The notes under the pieces were generated by a model. It did not search any database. It was not told the origin of the DNA and saw only the letters and a list, made by a program, of their open reading frames with translations. This document shows positions 1 through 6,245 of a stretch of 8,126 nucleotides of DNA, piece by piece (position 1 is the first letter of the stretch; the number at the start of each line of letters is the position of its first letter). The DNA is taken from contig CAAGHV010000189.1 in the NCBI GenBank assembly GCA_900769785.1, positions 1 through 8,126 of the forward strand. The letters are read 5' to 3'. A program made the position numbers and the translations under genes. The DNA is from Bacteroidales bacterium. Lineage in GTDB: Bacteria; Bacteroidota; Bacteroidia; Bacteroidales; P3.

Positions 1-320
1 ATAATTTTTTGTTGAGTTTCTTTTATAGCGGTTGTGTCCAGTTCGTCGGTTGATACAAGTAGGATCATATTGTGTTGATATGATTTTAGTCGTTTGTCTA
101 ATTGCTTAGCTTTATGTTTGTGTTTCATCTTTATCGAGTCGAAGGCTATAGCTTGTTCCTCAGTTAGGTTTAGTTCCGATTTTAAGAAACATTTTCTTTT
201 CTTATCATGTTTGTGAGTACGTGGTTTGTTGTCGGTCAATAGTAGGGATAGCGTAGCAACATTGCACACTAGCAATAATATTATAATTCCTATTATTATA
301 CGAAAATGTTTCTTTGTCAT
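1..320 (-). CDS. Membrane-anchored periplasmic LTxxQ-type protein (CnrX/Spy/CpxP-like), 3' end missing
   Basis: This reading frame starts at the ATG complementary to 318-320 and stays open to the left edge (106 full codons), so the C-terminus lies outside the window. Seen: a short basic N-terminus (MTKKHFR), one hydrophobic segment at about residues 8-28, then a charged, helical, periplasm-facing part. It contains LNLTEEQ (residues 50-56), a His/Lys-rich stretch (H67, H69 with M65), and further His and Met at 83 and 85. Family knowledge: an LTxxQ motif in a small helical periplasmic protein is typical of the Spy/CpxP/ZraP/CnrX group, which includes chaperones and metal sensors. It is the third gene of the sigma cassette, 16 bp after the anti-sigma candidate. 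Inference: it is the periplasmic sensor that modulates the anti-sigma factor. The ligand is unknown, and it could instead be a general folding-stress chaperone. Confidence 0.72.
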   Translation of the reverse strand, partial: MTKKHFRIIIGIIILLLVCNVATLSLLLTDNKPRTHKHDKKRKCFLKSELNLTEEQAIAFDSIKMKHKHKAKQLDKRLKSYQHNMILLVSTDELDTTAIKETQQKI

Positions 321-336
321 AATTAAATGTTGTATT

Positions 337-642
337 TTATTCGTTTATCAATACTTCAGAAAAATAGTATGCCGATGTGTTTATAAAGTTTTCTTCGGCA
401 AAGGTTGTCATTGTTTGACTGTTTTGGGCGTTGGAAAAAAGAAAATATATGTTTATAACTATAGTTGCCAACATTATTGGCAATACGCCACGACTTAATA
501 TCTTCTCTCGCCTTTGTTCGTTTTTGTGCTGTTTGTTTATGTTGGCACAAAATGTAGCGAAAGGATTTTCGTTCATATGTATGTTTGCTTTATCGTTTTC
601 AATAGTTTGAATCAGAAAACTTTCAAATTCGTCGTTATTCAT
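337..642 (-). CDS. Putative single-pass membrane anti-sigma factor
   Basis: A 101-residue protein with no family that can be recognised from sequence alone. About 50 polar N-terminal residues would be cytoplasmic, one hydrophobic segment follows (residues 52-70, GVLPIMLATIVINIYFLFS), and about 30 residues would be periplasmic. The gene begins 18 bp after the sigma-factor stop codon and ends 16 bp before the LTxxQ-protein start, so the three genes are almost certainly co-transcribed. Small size, a cytoplasmic N-terminal domain, one membrane span and position directly downstream of an ECF sigma gene are the usual marks of an anti-sigma factor, and its size is close to the short CnrY type. There is no HxxxCxxC zinc-binding motif of the ZAS class; a lone Cys32 occurs in the cytoplasmic part. 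The start is preceded by an A/T-rich stretch rather than a Shine-Dalgarno sequence, as is common in Bacteroidota. The assignment rests mainly on context. Confidence 0.72.
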   Translation of the reverse strand: MNNDEFESFLIQTIENDKANIHMNENPFATFCANINKQHKNEQRREKILSRGVLPIMLATIVINIYFLFSNAQNSQTMTTFAEENFINTSAYYFSEVLINE

Positions 643-660
643 AATCGTATATTATTTTTT

Positions 661-1203
661 TTAGTCTTCTCCGTCCAACGACATATTTTTCTTTATGTTT
701 AATTTTGCTCTGTGTACTAGTTGTTCAACAGCGGCCACTGAATTTAGTTCCATTATCTCCACTATATCTTTTTGCGGAACACCTTCGTAGAAAAACAGTG
801 TAAATGCCTTTGCTTGTTGTTTAGGTAGTGCTGCTATAGCTCTTTGTAAATCTTTTATCTGTTTGCTTTTCAGATTTTCATCCTCATGTTTGTCGGGGTG
901 TTGAGCCATCAACTCTTCATTATTTACAAATATATTTCTGATTTTTTTCTTCTTTGAGAAGTTGAACGATTTGTTCAATGCAACCCGATGCAACCATGTA
1001 TATACAGTGGAATCGCCTCTGAACTTATTTATTGAATTATACAAGTCAATGAAGACTTCTTGTGTAAGGTCTTCTGCATCTTCGGTGTTGCCAACCTTAC
1101 CATAACATAAGCTTTTTATTTTCTTATAGTATAGGTCATAAACATATTGAAATGCTTGGGAATCCTTGTTCTTTAGAGCTCGTATTAATTCTGTTTCGGT
1201 CAT
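661..1203 (-). CDS. ECF-family RNA polymerase sigma factor
   Basis: A 180-residue protein of normal length for an extracytoplasmic-function sigma-70 factor. Region 2 spans about residues 5-85 and shows the core-binding and -10 recognition pattern: DAEDLTQEVF (42-51), then FRGDSTVYTWLHRVALN (61-77). An acidic/basic linker follows (about 84-115). Region 4 (about 116-172) starts with LPKQQAKAF and carries the -35-binding helix-turn-helix GVPQKDIVEIMELNSVAAVE (141-160) and HRAKLNIKK. It would direct RNA polymerase to a small regulon while being held by the membrane protein encoded 18 bp downstream. A good Bacteroidota-type promoter (TATCTTTG, 1301-1294 on this strand) lies about 90 bp upstream of the start, with a strong inverted repeat at the predicted transcription start. 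The regulon cannot be read from this window. The neighbouring secreted Cys/His repeat protein is a candidate target. Confidence 0.95.
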   Translation of the reverse strand: MTETELIRALKNKDSQAFQYVYDLYYKKIKSLCYGKVGNTEDAEDLTQEVFIDLYNSINKFRGDSTVYTWLHRVALNKSFNFSKKKKIRNIFVNNEELMAQHPDKHEDENLKSKQIKDLQRAIAALPKQQAKAFTLFFYEGVPQKDIVEIMELNSVAAVEQLVHRAKLNIKKNMSLDGED

Positions 1204-1257
1204 TAAACTGCGTTGAAGTCTCTATTGTTGTTTATATCTAGTTGTTTGTATCACAAT

Positions 1258-1294
1258 GCGAAAGGATTCTTGTTGTGTACAACAATCCTTCCGC
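1258..1294 (-). promoter_or_regulatory. Inverted repeat in the sigma-operon leader (operator or RNA hairpin)
   Basis: The arms GCG-G-AAGGATT and AATCCTT-T-CGC pair over 11 positions with one G-U. Inside them is a second dyad, the 16-base TTGTTGTGTACAACAA (plus strand, 1270-1285), with seven perfectly mirrored bases on each side of a 2-base centre. A 3-base bulge separates inner and outer stems on one side. It overlaps or immediately follows the predicted start of sigma-operon transcription. No T-run follows on either strand, which argues against an intrinsic terminator for the upstream repeat-protein gene. Possible roles are a repressor operator, a 5' mRNA-stabilising hairpin, or a factor-dependent terminator; the sequence does not decide between them. 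Confidence 0.6.
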
Positions 1295-1325
1295 AAAGAT
1301 ACGAATTTATTTTCAGAGACACCAA
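1294..1325 (-). promoter_or_regulatory. Bacteroidota-type promoter for the sigma operon
   Basis: On the minus strand, TATCTTTG (1301-1294) matches the TAnnTTTG -7 element of the primary sigma factor of Bacteroidota. TTGG (1325-1322) lies 20 bases upstream, close to the usual spacing for the -33 TTTG/TTG element. Transcription would start near 1288 and give a leader of about 85 bases before the sigma-factor ATG at 1203. The -33 box lies just downstream of the stop codon of the HKC-repeat gene, so read-through from that gene is also possible. Confidence 0.7.
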
Positions 1326-1332
1326 CTAAATA

Positions 1333-1659
1333 TTATTTTTTAGCGTCTTTGCTGCATTTGTGGTCTTTACCATCGTGTGAGCATTTGTGATCTTTAGCTT
1401 TAGCGTCTTTGCTGCATTTGTGGTTTTTATCCTTACCATCGTGCGAGCATTTGTGATTCTTAGCTTTAGCGTCTTTGGTGCATTTGTGATCTTTAGCCTT
1501 AGCATCTTTGCTGCATTTGTGGTCTTTATCTTTACCATCGTGCGAGCATTTGTGAGTTTTTTCTGTTTTTACTTCTTTTTGTGGGGCAACTTGTTGTTGT
1601 GCTACTGCTACTCCGAATGATAAGCAGATAACTGTTGCCAATGCAATTAATTTCTTCAT
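1333..1659 (-). CDS. Secreted Lys/His/Cys-rich repeat protein, candidate metal binder
   Basis: A 108-residue protein. Residues 1-20 (MKKLIALATVICLSFGVAVA) form a clear Sec signal peptide with an AVA/Q cleavage site, and a short linker follows (21-34). Residues 35-108 are seven tandem units built on HKC. Two unit types occur, HKCSHDGKDK (A) and HKC(S/T)KDAKAK (B), in the order A-B-B-A-B-A-B. Most units are 11 residues; the sixth is 9 and the last is 10. The mature protein therefore has seven evenly spaced Cys, ten repeat His (seven HKC plus three in the A units) and very many Lys. It has no hydrophobic core, so it is probably disordered unless it binds a ligand. Inference: it is a periplasmic or surface metal-binding, metallothionein-like peptide, or a redox buffer. 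It belongs to no family I recognise. Its neighbour downstream on the same strand is an ECF sigma cassette, which may control it or be fed by it. Confidence 0.82.
   Translation of the reverse strand: MKKLIALATVICLSFGVAVAQQQVAPQKEVKTEKTHKCSHDGKDKDHKCSKDAKAKDHKCTKDAKAKNHKCSHDGKDKNHKCSKDAKAKDHKCSHDGKDHKCSKDAKK
1336..1557 (-). repeat. In-frame 33-bp tandem repeat encoding the HKC units
   Basis: Seven consecutive units, mostly 33 bp long, encode the HKC repeats at residues 35-108 of the secreted protein. The copies are nearly identical at the DNA level; for example, the string encoding (K)DHKC recurs with almost no synonymous change. One copy is 6 bp shorter and the last is 3 bp shorter, so every length change keeps the frame. 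This is what replication slippage or recombination under selection for an open frame would leave. Copy number is likely to vary between strains. Confidence 0.88.
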
Positions 1660-1823
1660 CTCAATAAATATTTTAAATTTCTAATCTATTAGTAAGTGGT
1701 TTGGGCGAAATCTTACGTATTACTGCAAATTATTTTTCTTTTTTTAGCAATTAAATCTATATTTGGTACTGTCTTTGGTTGCTTTTGATGAATTTTTACC
1801 CCGTGCTGATGTCTTGGAAATTA

Positions 1824-1911
1824 CCTCGTAAGGGCAATTTTGCTACATCGCGAGGCAGATGAATCTGCATCACGAGGTATTTTCAACGGAGTCGTGAGGT
1901 ATTTTGGCATA
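1824..1911. repeat. Degenerate intergenic tandem repeat, four 22-bp units
   Basis: Four contiguous units start at 1824, 1846, 1868 and 1890. They begin CCTCGTAAGG, CATCGCGAGG, CATCACGAGG and AGTCGTGAGG; T3, C4, A8, G9 and G10 are invariant. In units 3 and 4 the head is followed by TATTTT, and unit 1 has AATTTT displaced by two bases. Unit 2 instead contains a small hairpin, GCAGA-TGAA-TCTGC (1855-1868). A weaker fifth copy can be traced at 1802. Each unit is close to two helical turns, so a bound protein would meet them on one face of the DNA. The units are unlike the surrounding AT-rich spacer. Function unknown. Confidence 0.6.
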
Positions 1912-1996
1912 TATTAATTATGTGCTTAAATTTATGCTATATTATCTTGTATTTGATAGTAGGGAGTGGTAGTACTTGTGGTAGGGTGTAAACATT

Positions 1997-2029
1997 TTTG
2001 TGGTATATCGTAAAAAATGTGTATTTTTG
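1997..2029 (+). promoter_or_regulatory. Bacteroidota-type promoter for aroB
   Basis: TTTG (1997-2000) and TATTTTTG (2022-2029) match the -33 TTTG and -7 TAnnTTTG elements with a 21-base gap, at the upper end of the usual range. Transcription would begin around 2035, leaving a leader of only about 15 bases before the aroB ATG at 2051. No Shine-Dalgarno sequence is visible; the A-rich sequence before the ATG is normal for the phylum. Confidence 0.7.
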
Positions 2030-2050
2030 TAGTTTGAAAATTCTATACAA

Positions 2051-3124
2051 ATGAAAGCAACAAAGTTATTATTACCTTCCAGACAATCGTCATTGTCTCA
2101 GTTGAATAGATTGTTGAAGGGGCCGAAATATTCATCGGCGAAGTATTATATATTGACCGACGAAAACACTAGCGAACATTGCTTGGCACTACTTGTATCG
2201 AGGGTGGAAGCTCTGCAAGAATCGGAGTTTTTGGAAATAGAAAGTGGCGAGAGTAACAAAACCTTGGATATAGCCTCGCAGCTATGGCAGGCCCTACTGG
2301 ATATGTCGGCCGATAGGGATTGTATAATAGTAAACCTTGGCGGTGGTGTGGTTACCGATTTGGGTGGATTTGTTGCCGCAGGTTTCAAGCGTGGAGTACG
2401 TTACATCAATATTCCTACTACTTTGTTGGGAATGGTTGATGCTTCGATAGGAGGAAAGACGGCTGTGAATATTGCCGAGGTTAAGAATCAGATAGGTTTT
2501 TTCCATCAGCCCGAAATTGTATGTATAGAACCCGAATTCTTGAATACTCTGCCTCGGCGTGAGTGGGTGTCGGGCTTGTGTGAACTGATGAAAACACTGA
2601 TGATAGGCGATGCCGAGTTATATGCCAACTTCTGTTTGATGTTGAAAGCCGAATCGCCGGTTCTTAGTAATGATATGATAAAGGCTGCCGCCCAGATAAA
2701 AACAGCCGTAGTGAAAGCTGATTTATACGATACGGGAATACGCAAAATGCTCAACTTTGGCCATACATTGGGTCATGCCATCGAAAGTTTTTCGTTGGCA
2801 CACGACGCCAATCCTCTCTCGCATGGCGAGGCTGTGGGCATAGGCATGGTGGCCGAGGCATATTTGTCGCTCAAGAAGATGGGTTTTGACAAGGCCGAGT
2901 ATCAGAAAGTGGCTACGTTGCTATCATCATTGGTGGATATGCCAAAGTATAAGCTAAAGGATATGGAAGAACTGCTACAATATATATATGCCGATAAGAA
3001 AAACTCCAATGGCGAAATACGTTGTGTGCTTTTACAGGCTATAGGCCAGGCTGCTATAGATGTAGTGCTAACTGATACCGAGGTGTGCGATGCCCTGATG
3101 CATTTGGCTAAGGTTGGAAAATAA
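2051..3124 (+). CDS. aroB: 3-dehydroquinate synthase
   Basis: A 357-residue cytosolic enzyme, full length for the family. It converts 3-deoxy-D-arabino-heptulosonate 7-phosphate to 3-dehydroquinate with release of phosphate, the second step of the shikimate pathway to aromatic amino acids, using NAD+ and a divalent metal. Diagnostic stretches: NLGGGVVTDLGGFVAA (95-110, dinucleotide binding), INIPTTLLGMVDASIGGKT (119-137) with K136, VKNQIGFFHQP (144-154, K145), LCELMK (176-181), LNFGHTLGHAIES (234-246) and LSHGEAVGIGM (256-266). By family homology the metal ligands should be E178, H238 and H258, and all are present. The start is the first ATG after the promoter and gives the usual short N-terminus. 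The amidohydrolase gene follows after 15 bp, so the two are probably co-transcribed. Nothing is missing or broken. Confidence 0.97.
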   Translation: MKATKLLLPSRQSSLSQLNRLLKGPKYSSAKYYILTDENTSEHCLALLVSRVEALQESEFLEIESGESNKTLDIASQLWQALLDMSADRDCIIVNLGGGVVTDLGGFVAAGFKRGVRYINIPTTLLGMVDASIGGKTAVNIAEVKNQIGFFHQPEIVCIEPEFLNTLPRREWVSGLCELMKTLMIGDAELYANFCLMLKAESPVLSNDMIKAAAQIKTAVVKADLYDTGIRKMLNFGHTLGHAIESFSLAHDANPLSHGEAVGIGMVAEAYLSLKKMGFDKAEYQKVATLLSSLVDMPKYKLKDMEELLQYIYADKKNSNGEIRCVLLQAIGQAAIDVVLTDTEVCDALMHLAKVGK

Positions 3125-3139
3125 AACTATAGTTCCGTT

Positions 3140-4267
3140 ATGTTGAACGATATTATTAATATTCGTCATCTGTTACATTCTCACCCCGAACTCTCGGGTA
3201 GTGAAGAGCATACACACAATATGCTGGCCCGATATCTGCAAGCATTGAATCCTACACGTTTATATACCAATGTAGGTGGCTATGGATTGGTGGCGGTATG
3301 GTATAGGTCCGAGCAATATTCCACCATAGCATTCAGGGCCGATATAGATGCGTTGCCTATAAGTGAAACCTTGGTTGCGGAATATAGGTCGAAGGTTGAG
3401 GGAGTGTCGCACAAGTGTGGGCACGATGGGCATAGTGCCATATTGTTGCGGTTGGCCGAGGTAGTAGATGCCGAACGTCCAAACGTTAATATAGTGCTGA
3501 TATTCCAAGCCGAAGAGGAGACGGGTAAAGGTGCAAGGCGTATATTAGAGTCGGATGTGCTAGCCGGATATAATATTGATGCAATATATGGTTTTCATAA
3601 TCTTCCACGCTATCCCAAGGGTAGTATAGTACTGAAAAAAGGAACTTTTGCAGCTGCATCGGTAGGAGTGGTCATAACCATGGTGGGGCGGCAAACTCAT
3701 GCCGCTCATCCCGAAGAAGGTATAAACCCGGCAATGGCTGTGGCCGACATGATAAGCCTTATGAATAACTATAACGCCGCTCATAGTATGTTGGACGATT
3801 TTCAGCAATCAACCCTTATCTACACTCGTATAGGCGAGGTGGCTTTTGGTACCTCGGCTGGCGATGCCCAGCTGATGTTTACCCTCAGAGCTTATTCCAA
3901 CAGCAAGATGTGGGAACTACTGAAATACCTCAATGCTCAATTAAATAATGTGGCTCTGAAGTATGGAGTGGCAGTGTCGGTAGATTATCGTGAACCTTTT
4001 TCGGCGGTGGAAAATACCGATGAAAATGTGGAGCGGTTGCAGATGTTGGCCTCAAAACAGAACAAACATATATATGTATTGGATACACCGTTTCGCTGGT
4101 CGGAGGATTTTGCCGAATACCTTACTGCCTACAAAGGGGCTTTTATGGGTATAGGAGCGGGCGAGGATTGTATGGAACTGCATCATCCGGACTATGATTT
4201 TCCCGATGGGCTGATAGAAGATACTGCAAAATATTTGTATTCCATAGCACTATCGTATCAGTTATAA
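3140..4267 (+). CDS. M20-family metallo-amidohydrolase (N-acyl amino acid or peptide hydrolase)
   Basis: A 375-residue cytosolic protein, no signal peptide, of usual length for M20 amidohydrolases (hippurate hydrolase / IAA-amino acid hydrolase / YxeP-like group). Motifs in order: LHSHPELSG (12-20), FRADIDALPIS (65-75), SHKCGHDGHSA (90-100), FQAEEETGKGA (122-132), GFHNLP (151-156), HAAHPEEGINP (187-197) and ELHHPDYDF (346-354). By family knowledge C93, H95, the Glu pair at about 126-127, H153 and a C-terminal His (348/349) bind the di-metal centre, and one Glu acts as base; the segment from about 170 to 285 is the inserted dimerisation domain. Substrate cannot be read from the sequence; ArgE or DapE identity is not supported, because the CGHDGH pattern is that of the amidohydrolase branch. 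It starts 15 bp after aroB. The link with aromatic synthesis is positional only. Confidence 0.9.
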   Translation: MLNDIINIRHLLHSHPELSGSEEHTHNMLARYLQALNPTRLYTNVGGYGLVAVWYRSEQYSTIAFRADIDALPISETLVAEYRSKVEGVSHKCGHDGHSAILLRLAEVVDAERPNVNIVLIFQAEEETGKGARRILESDVLAGYNIDAIYGFHNLPRYPKGSIVLKKGTFAAASVGVVITMVGRQTHAAHPEEGINPAMAVADMISLMNNYNAAHSMLDDFQQSTLIYTRIGEVAFGTSAGDAQLMFTLRAYSNSKMWELLKYLNAQLNNVALKYGVAVSVDYREPFSAVENTDENVERLQMLASKQNKHIYVLDTPFRWSEDFAEYLTAYKGAFMGIGAGEDCMELHHPDYDFPDGLIEDTAKYLYSIALSYQL

Positions 4268-4381
4268 GCTGTAAAACTGATAATGTGGAATAGAAAAATA
4301 GTGGTAGTATAAAATAAAAATAATAAAAACGTGTTATTTATCAACTTGTAGAACGTAAACAAAAAGGACCGCTAAGGAACA
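4268..4381. other. Spacer between the amidohydrolase and TPR genes
   Basis: 114 bp of AT-rich sequence with no strong hairpin terminator and no exact TAnnTTTG box. An AAGGA run (4374-4378) just before the ATG at 4382 is a rare Shine-Dalgarno-like sequence for this window. Either the aroB transcript continues into the TPR gene or a weak promoter lies here; the sequence does not settle it. Confidence 0.4.
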
Positions 4382-6229
4382 ATGATTGCTAGATTAAAGA
4401 TAGGAAACAAAGTATTGTGTCTGCTGATGTTGCTGACGCTTTCGGCTGTGTCGTTGGCACAAAGCGATAAGGAGATACAGACTGCCGAGTATTTCTTCCG
4501 TAATAGGGAGTACGACAAGGCCGCCGAGTTGTATGAGCGTTTCTTAGAGAAATCGCAAAACAAGTTCTACTATCAGCAGTTGCTTACCTCGTATATAAAG
4601 TTGGAACGTTATCGCGATGCCAACAGACTTGTAGAACGGCAGATGAAGAAAGAACCCAAGAACATAAATCTATATGTAGATTTGGGTTATGTATATTGGT
4701 GCGAAGGTAAGAAATCCAAGGCCGAGAAAACTTTTGCTAAGGCTATGGATAAGATGAACCCCAATACACAACAAATATCATCGTTGGCTACTGCTTTTGA
4801 GAATGTGGGGTTATACAACTATGCTATCGAAACCTATATTGTTGCCCGCAAGAAACTGAACAACAATAACCAATTCTTTGTATTTGAGTTAGCCACTTTG
4901 TACGAGAAGAGTGGTCGCTATGATGATATGATGCGTGAGTATCTCGACTTTTTGGAGGTAAATCCGGCAATGAAGTCGCAGATGCAGGTATTTTTGCAGC
5001 GTTCGATGACCCAAACGGACAATCCCAAACTTGTAGAAAGTCTGCGTAATTCGTTGGTAGCCCGGTTGCAGAAGTCGCCAAACAGTGCCACCCTATTGGA
5101 TATGATGATATGGTTTTCGGTACAGCAGAAGGATTTTGATTTTGCTTTCAAGCAGGCCAAAGCCGTGGATATGCGTTTCCCCGAAGGCAATGCCGAGCAG
5201 GTATATAAGGTGGCGTCGATAGCCAAATCGAACGAGGCATATGATGTGGCTGTGCAAGGATACAATTATATTATAAAGAAAGGTAACGTCAATCCATATT
5301 ATATCAAGAGCCGAGTAGAGCTGTTGGGGGTAAAGTTTAATATGATTAACAAGAACTATACAATATCGCCCAAAGAACTATCAACATTGGTTGCTGAGTA
5401 CGAACAGACTTTTGCCGAACTGGGCAAAAACGTTCAAACCATACCCATAATGCGTAACTACGCCAATATATTGGCCTTTCATGTGTATGATGTACAGAAG
5501 TCGGCTGATATATTGTATGAGATTATAGATATGAAAGGCGTAGCCCGAAAGGATGTTGATGCCGTAAAGTTGGAACTTGGCGATATACTGATATTTGGTG
5601 GCGAGATGTGGGAGTCGGCACTGCTATACATGCAGGTGGAGAAAGCCAACAAGAATGATATAGTAGGGGCATTGGCAAAACTGAAGAATGCCAAACTGTC
5701 GTATTATAAGGGCGACTTTGAGTGGGCTAAGTCGCAGTTGGATGTACTTAGGGCTTCAACTTCCAAACTGGTGGCCAACGATGCTATGGAACTATCGCTA
5801 CTGATAAGCGACAATATGGAGGACGATAGTACATACGTATCGCTGGAGTATTTTGCCAAAGCTGATTTGCTTATATACCAAAACAAGCTTGATGAGGCTT
5901 GGGGCTACTTTGATTCTATATTGCAGATAAATCTGTCGCACGCCCTATTTGATGAAATTCTTATGAGGAAAGCACAAATATCTTTGAAGCAAAACAATTT
6001 TATACAAGCGGACTCGTTACTTCAAACTGTGGTAAACTTTTATGGGCACGACATACTTGCCGATGATGCCCTTTTCTTATTGGGCGACTTGAACGAGACG
6101 AAACTTAACAACCCCGATAAGGCAAAGGACTATTACGAACGGATATTGTTGGACTACTCGGCAAGCCTGTATGTGGTGGAAGCACGTAAAAGGTATAACA
6201 AACTGAAGAGTAATAACTATAATAGATAA
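4382..6229 (+). CDS. Exported tetratricopeptide-repeat protein
   Basis: A 615-residue protein. Residues 1-26 form a signal peptide (hydrophobic core VLCLLMLLTLSAVSLA, probable cut before Q27); no lipobox is present, so it is likely a soluble periplasmic protein. The mature part is almost entirely paired helices. Clear TPR-like units occupy about 32-200, for example REYDKAAELYERFLEK, ERYRDANRLVERQMKKEP, KSKAEKTFAKAMDK and GRYDDMMREYLDFLEVNP. Another set covers about 485-610. The last unit (ADDALFLLGDLNETKLN then PDKAKDYYERILLDYSAS and EARKRYNKL) resembles the TPRs of BamD and of YbgF/CpoB-type envelope proteins. The middle (about 210-480) is helical but without clean TPR spacing. The protein is expected to be a scaffold for an envelope complex, but partners are unknown. 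TerC follows after 16 bp, so the two are probably in one operon. Confidence 0.88.
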   Translation: MIARLKIGNKVLCLLMLLTLSAVSLAQSDKEIQTAEYFFRNREYDKAAELYERFLEKSQNKFYYQQLLTSYIKLERYRDANRLVERQMKKEPKNINLYVDLGYVYWCEGKKSKAEKTFAKAMDKMNPNTQQISSLATAFENVGLYNYAIETYIVARKKLNNNNQFFVFELATLYEKSGRYDDMMREYLDFLEVNPAMKSQMQVFLQRSMTQTDNPKLVESLRNSLVARLQKSPNSATLLDMMIWFSVQQKDFDFAFKQAKAVDMRFPEGNAEQVYKVASIAKSNEAYDVAVQGYNYIIKKGNVNPYYIKSRVELLGVKFNMINKNYTISPKELSTLVAEYEQTFAELGKNVQTIPIMRNYANILAFHVYDVQKSADILYEIIDMKGVARKDVDAVKLELGDILIFGGEMWESALLYMQVEKANKNDIVGALAKLKNAKLSYYKGDFEWAKSQLDVLRASTSKLVANDAMELSLLISDNMEDDSTYVSLEYFAKADLLIYQNKLDEAWGYFDSILQINLSHALFDEILMRKAQISLKQNNFIQADSLLQTVVNFYGHDILADDALFLLGDLNETKLNNPDKAKDYYERILLDYSASLYVVEARKRYNKLKSNNYNR

Positions 6230-6245
6230 TAATATTGATTAGACT

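Larger units (their letters stand above)
1660..2050. other. Divergent intergenic region between the repeat-protein gene and aroB
   Basis: 391 bp with no credible reading frame on either strand. The left part (about 1660-1800) is AT-rich leader for the minus-strand HKC gene. It has no exact TAnnTTTG box; only a near match (TAATTTG, minus strand 1732-1726) is visible. The centre (about 1824-1911) holds 22-bp tandem repeats with an internal small hairpin. The right part holds the aroB promoter. No tRNA, riboswitch or insertion-sequence end is recognised. Confidence 0.7.

Noticed and set aside
226..702. Plus-strand frames at 226-498 and 514-702
   Set aside because: They lie antisense to the anti-sigma, sensor and sigma genes, with a Phe/Val/Cys-rich composition typical of shadows.
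1336..1557. Possible CRISPR array
   Set aside because: The repeats are contiguous with no spacers, keep one reading frame, and code for a signal-peptide protein.
1387..1620. Plus-strand 77-codon frame encoding a repetitive hydrophobic peptide
   Set aside because: It is the antisense shadow of the HKC repeats; the periodic Phe/Val/Ile pattern follows from the reverse complement of Lys/His/Asp codons. No promoter or ribosome site is seen.
1824..1911. Possible CRISPR array in the intergenic region
   Set aside because: The unit is 22 bp with degenerate heads and no constant repeat separated by unique spacers; no cas gene is present.
6230..6245. Manganese (yybP-ykoY) riboswitch in front of the TerC gene
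   Set aside because: Only 16 bp separate it from the TPR gene, too little for that RNA, and nothing like it is seen before the TPR gene at 4268-4381.
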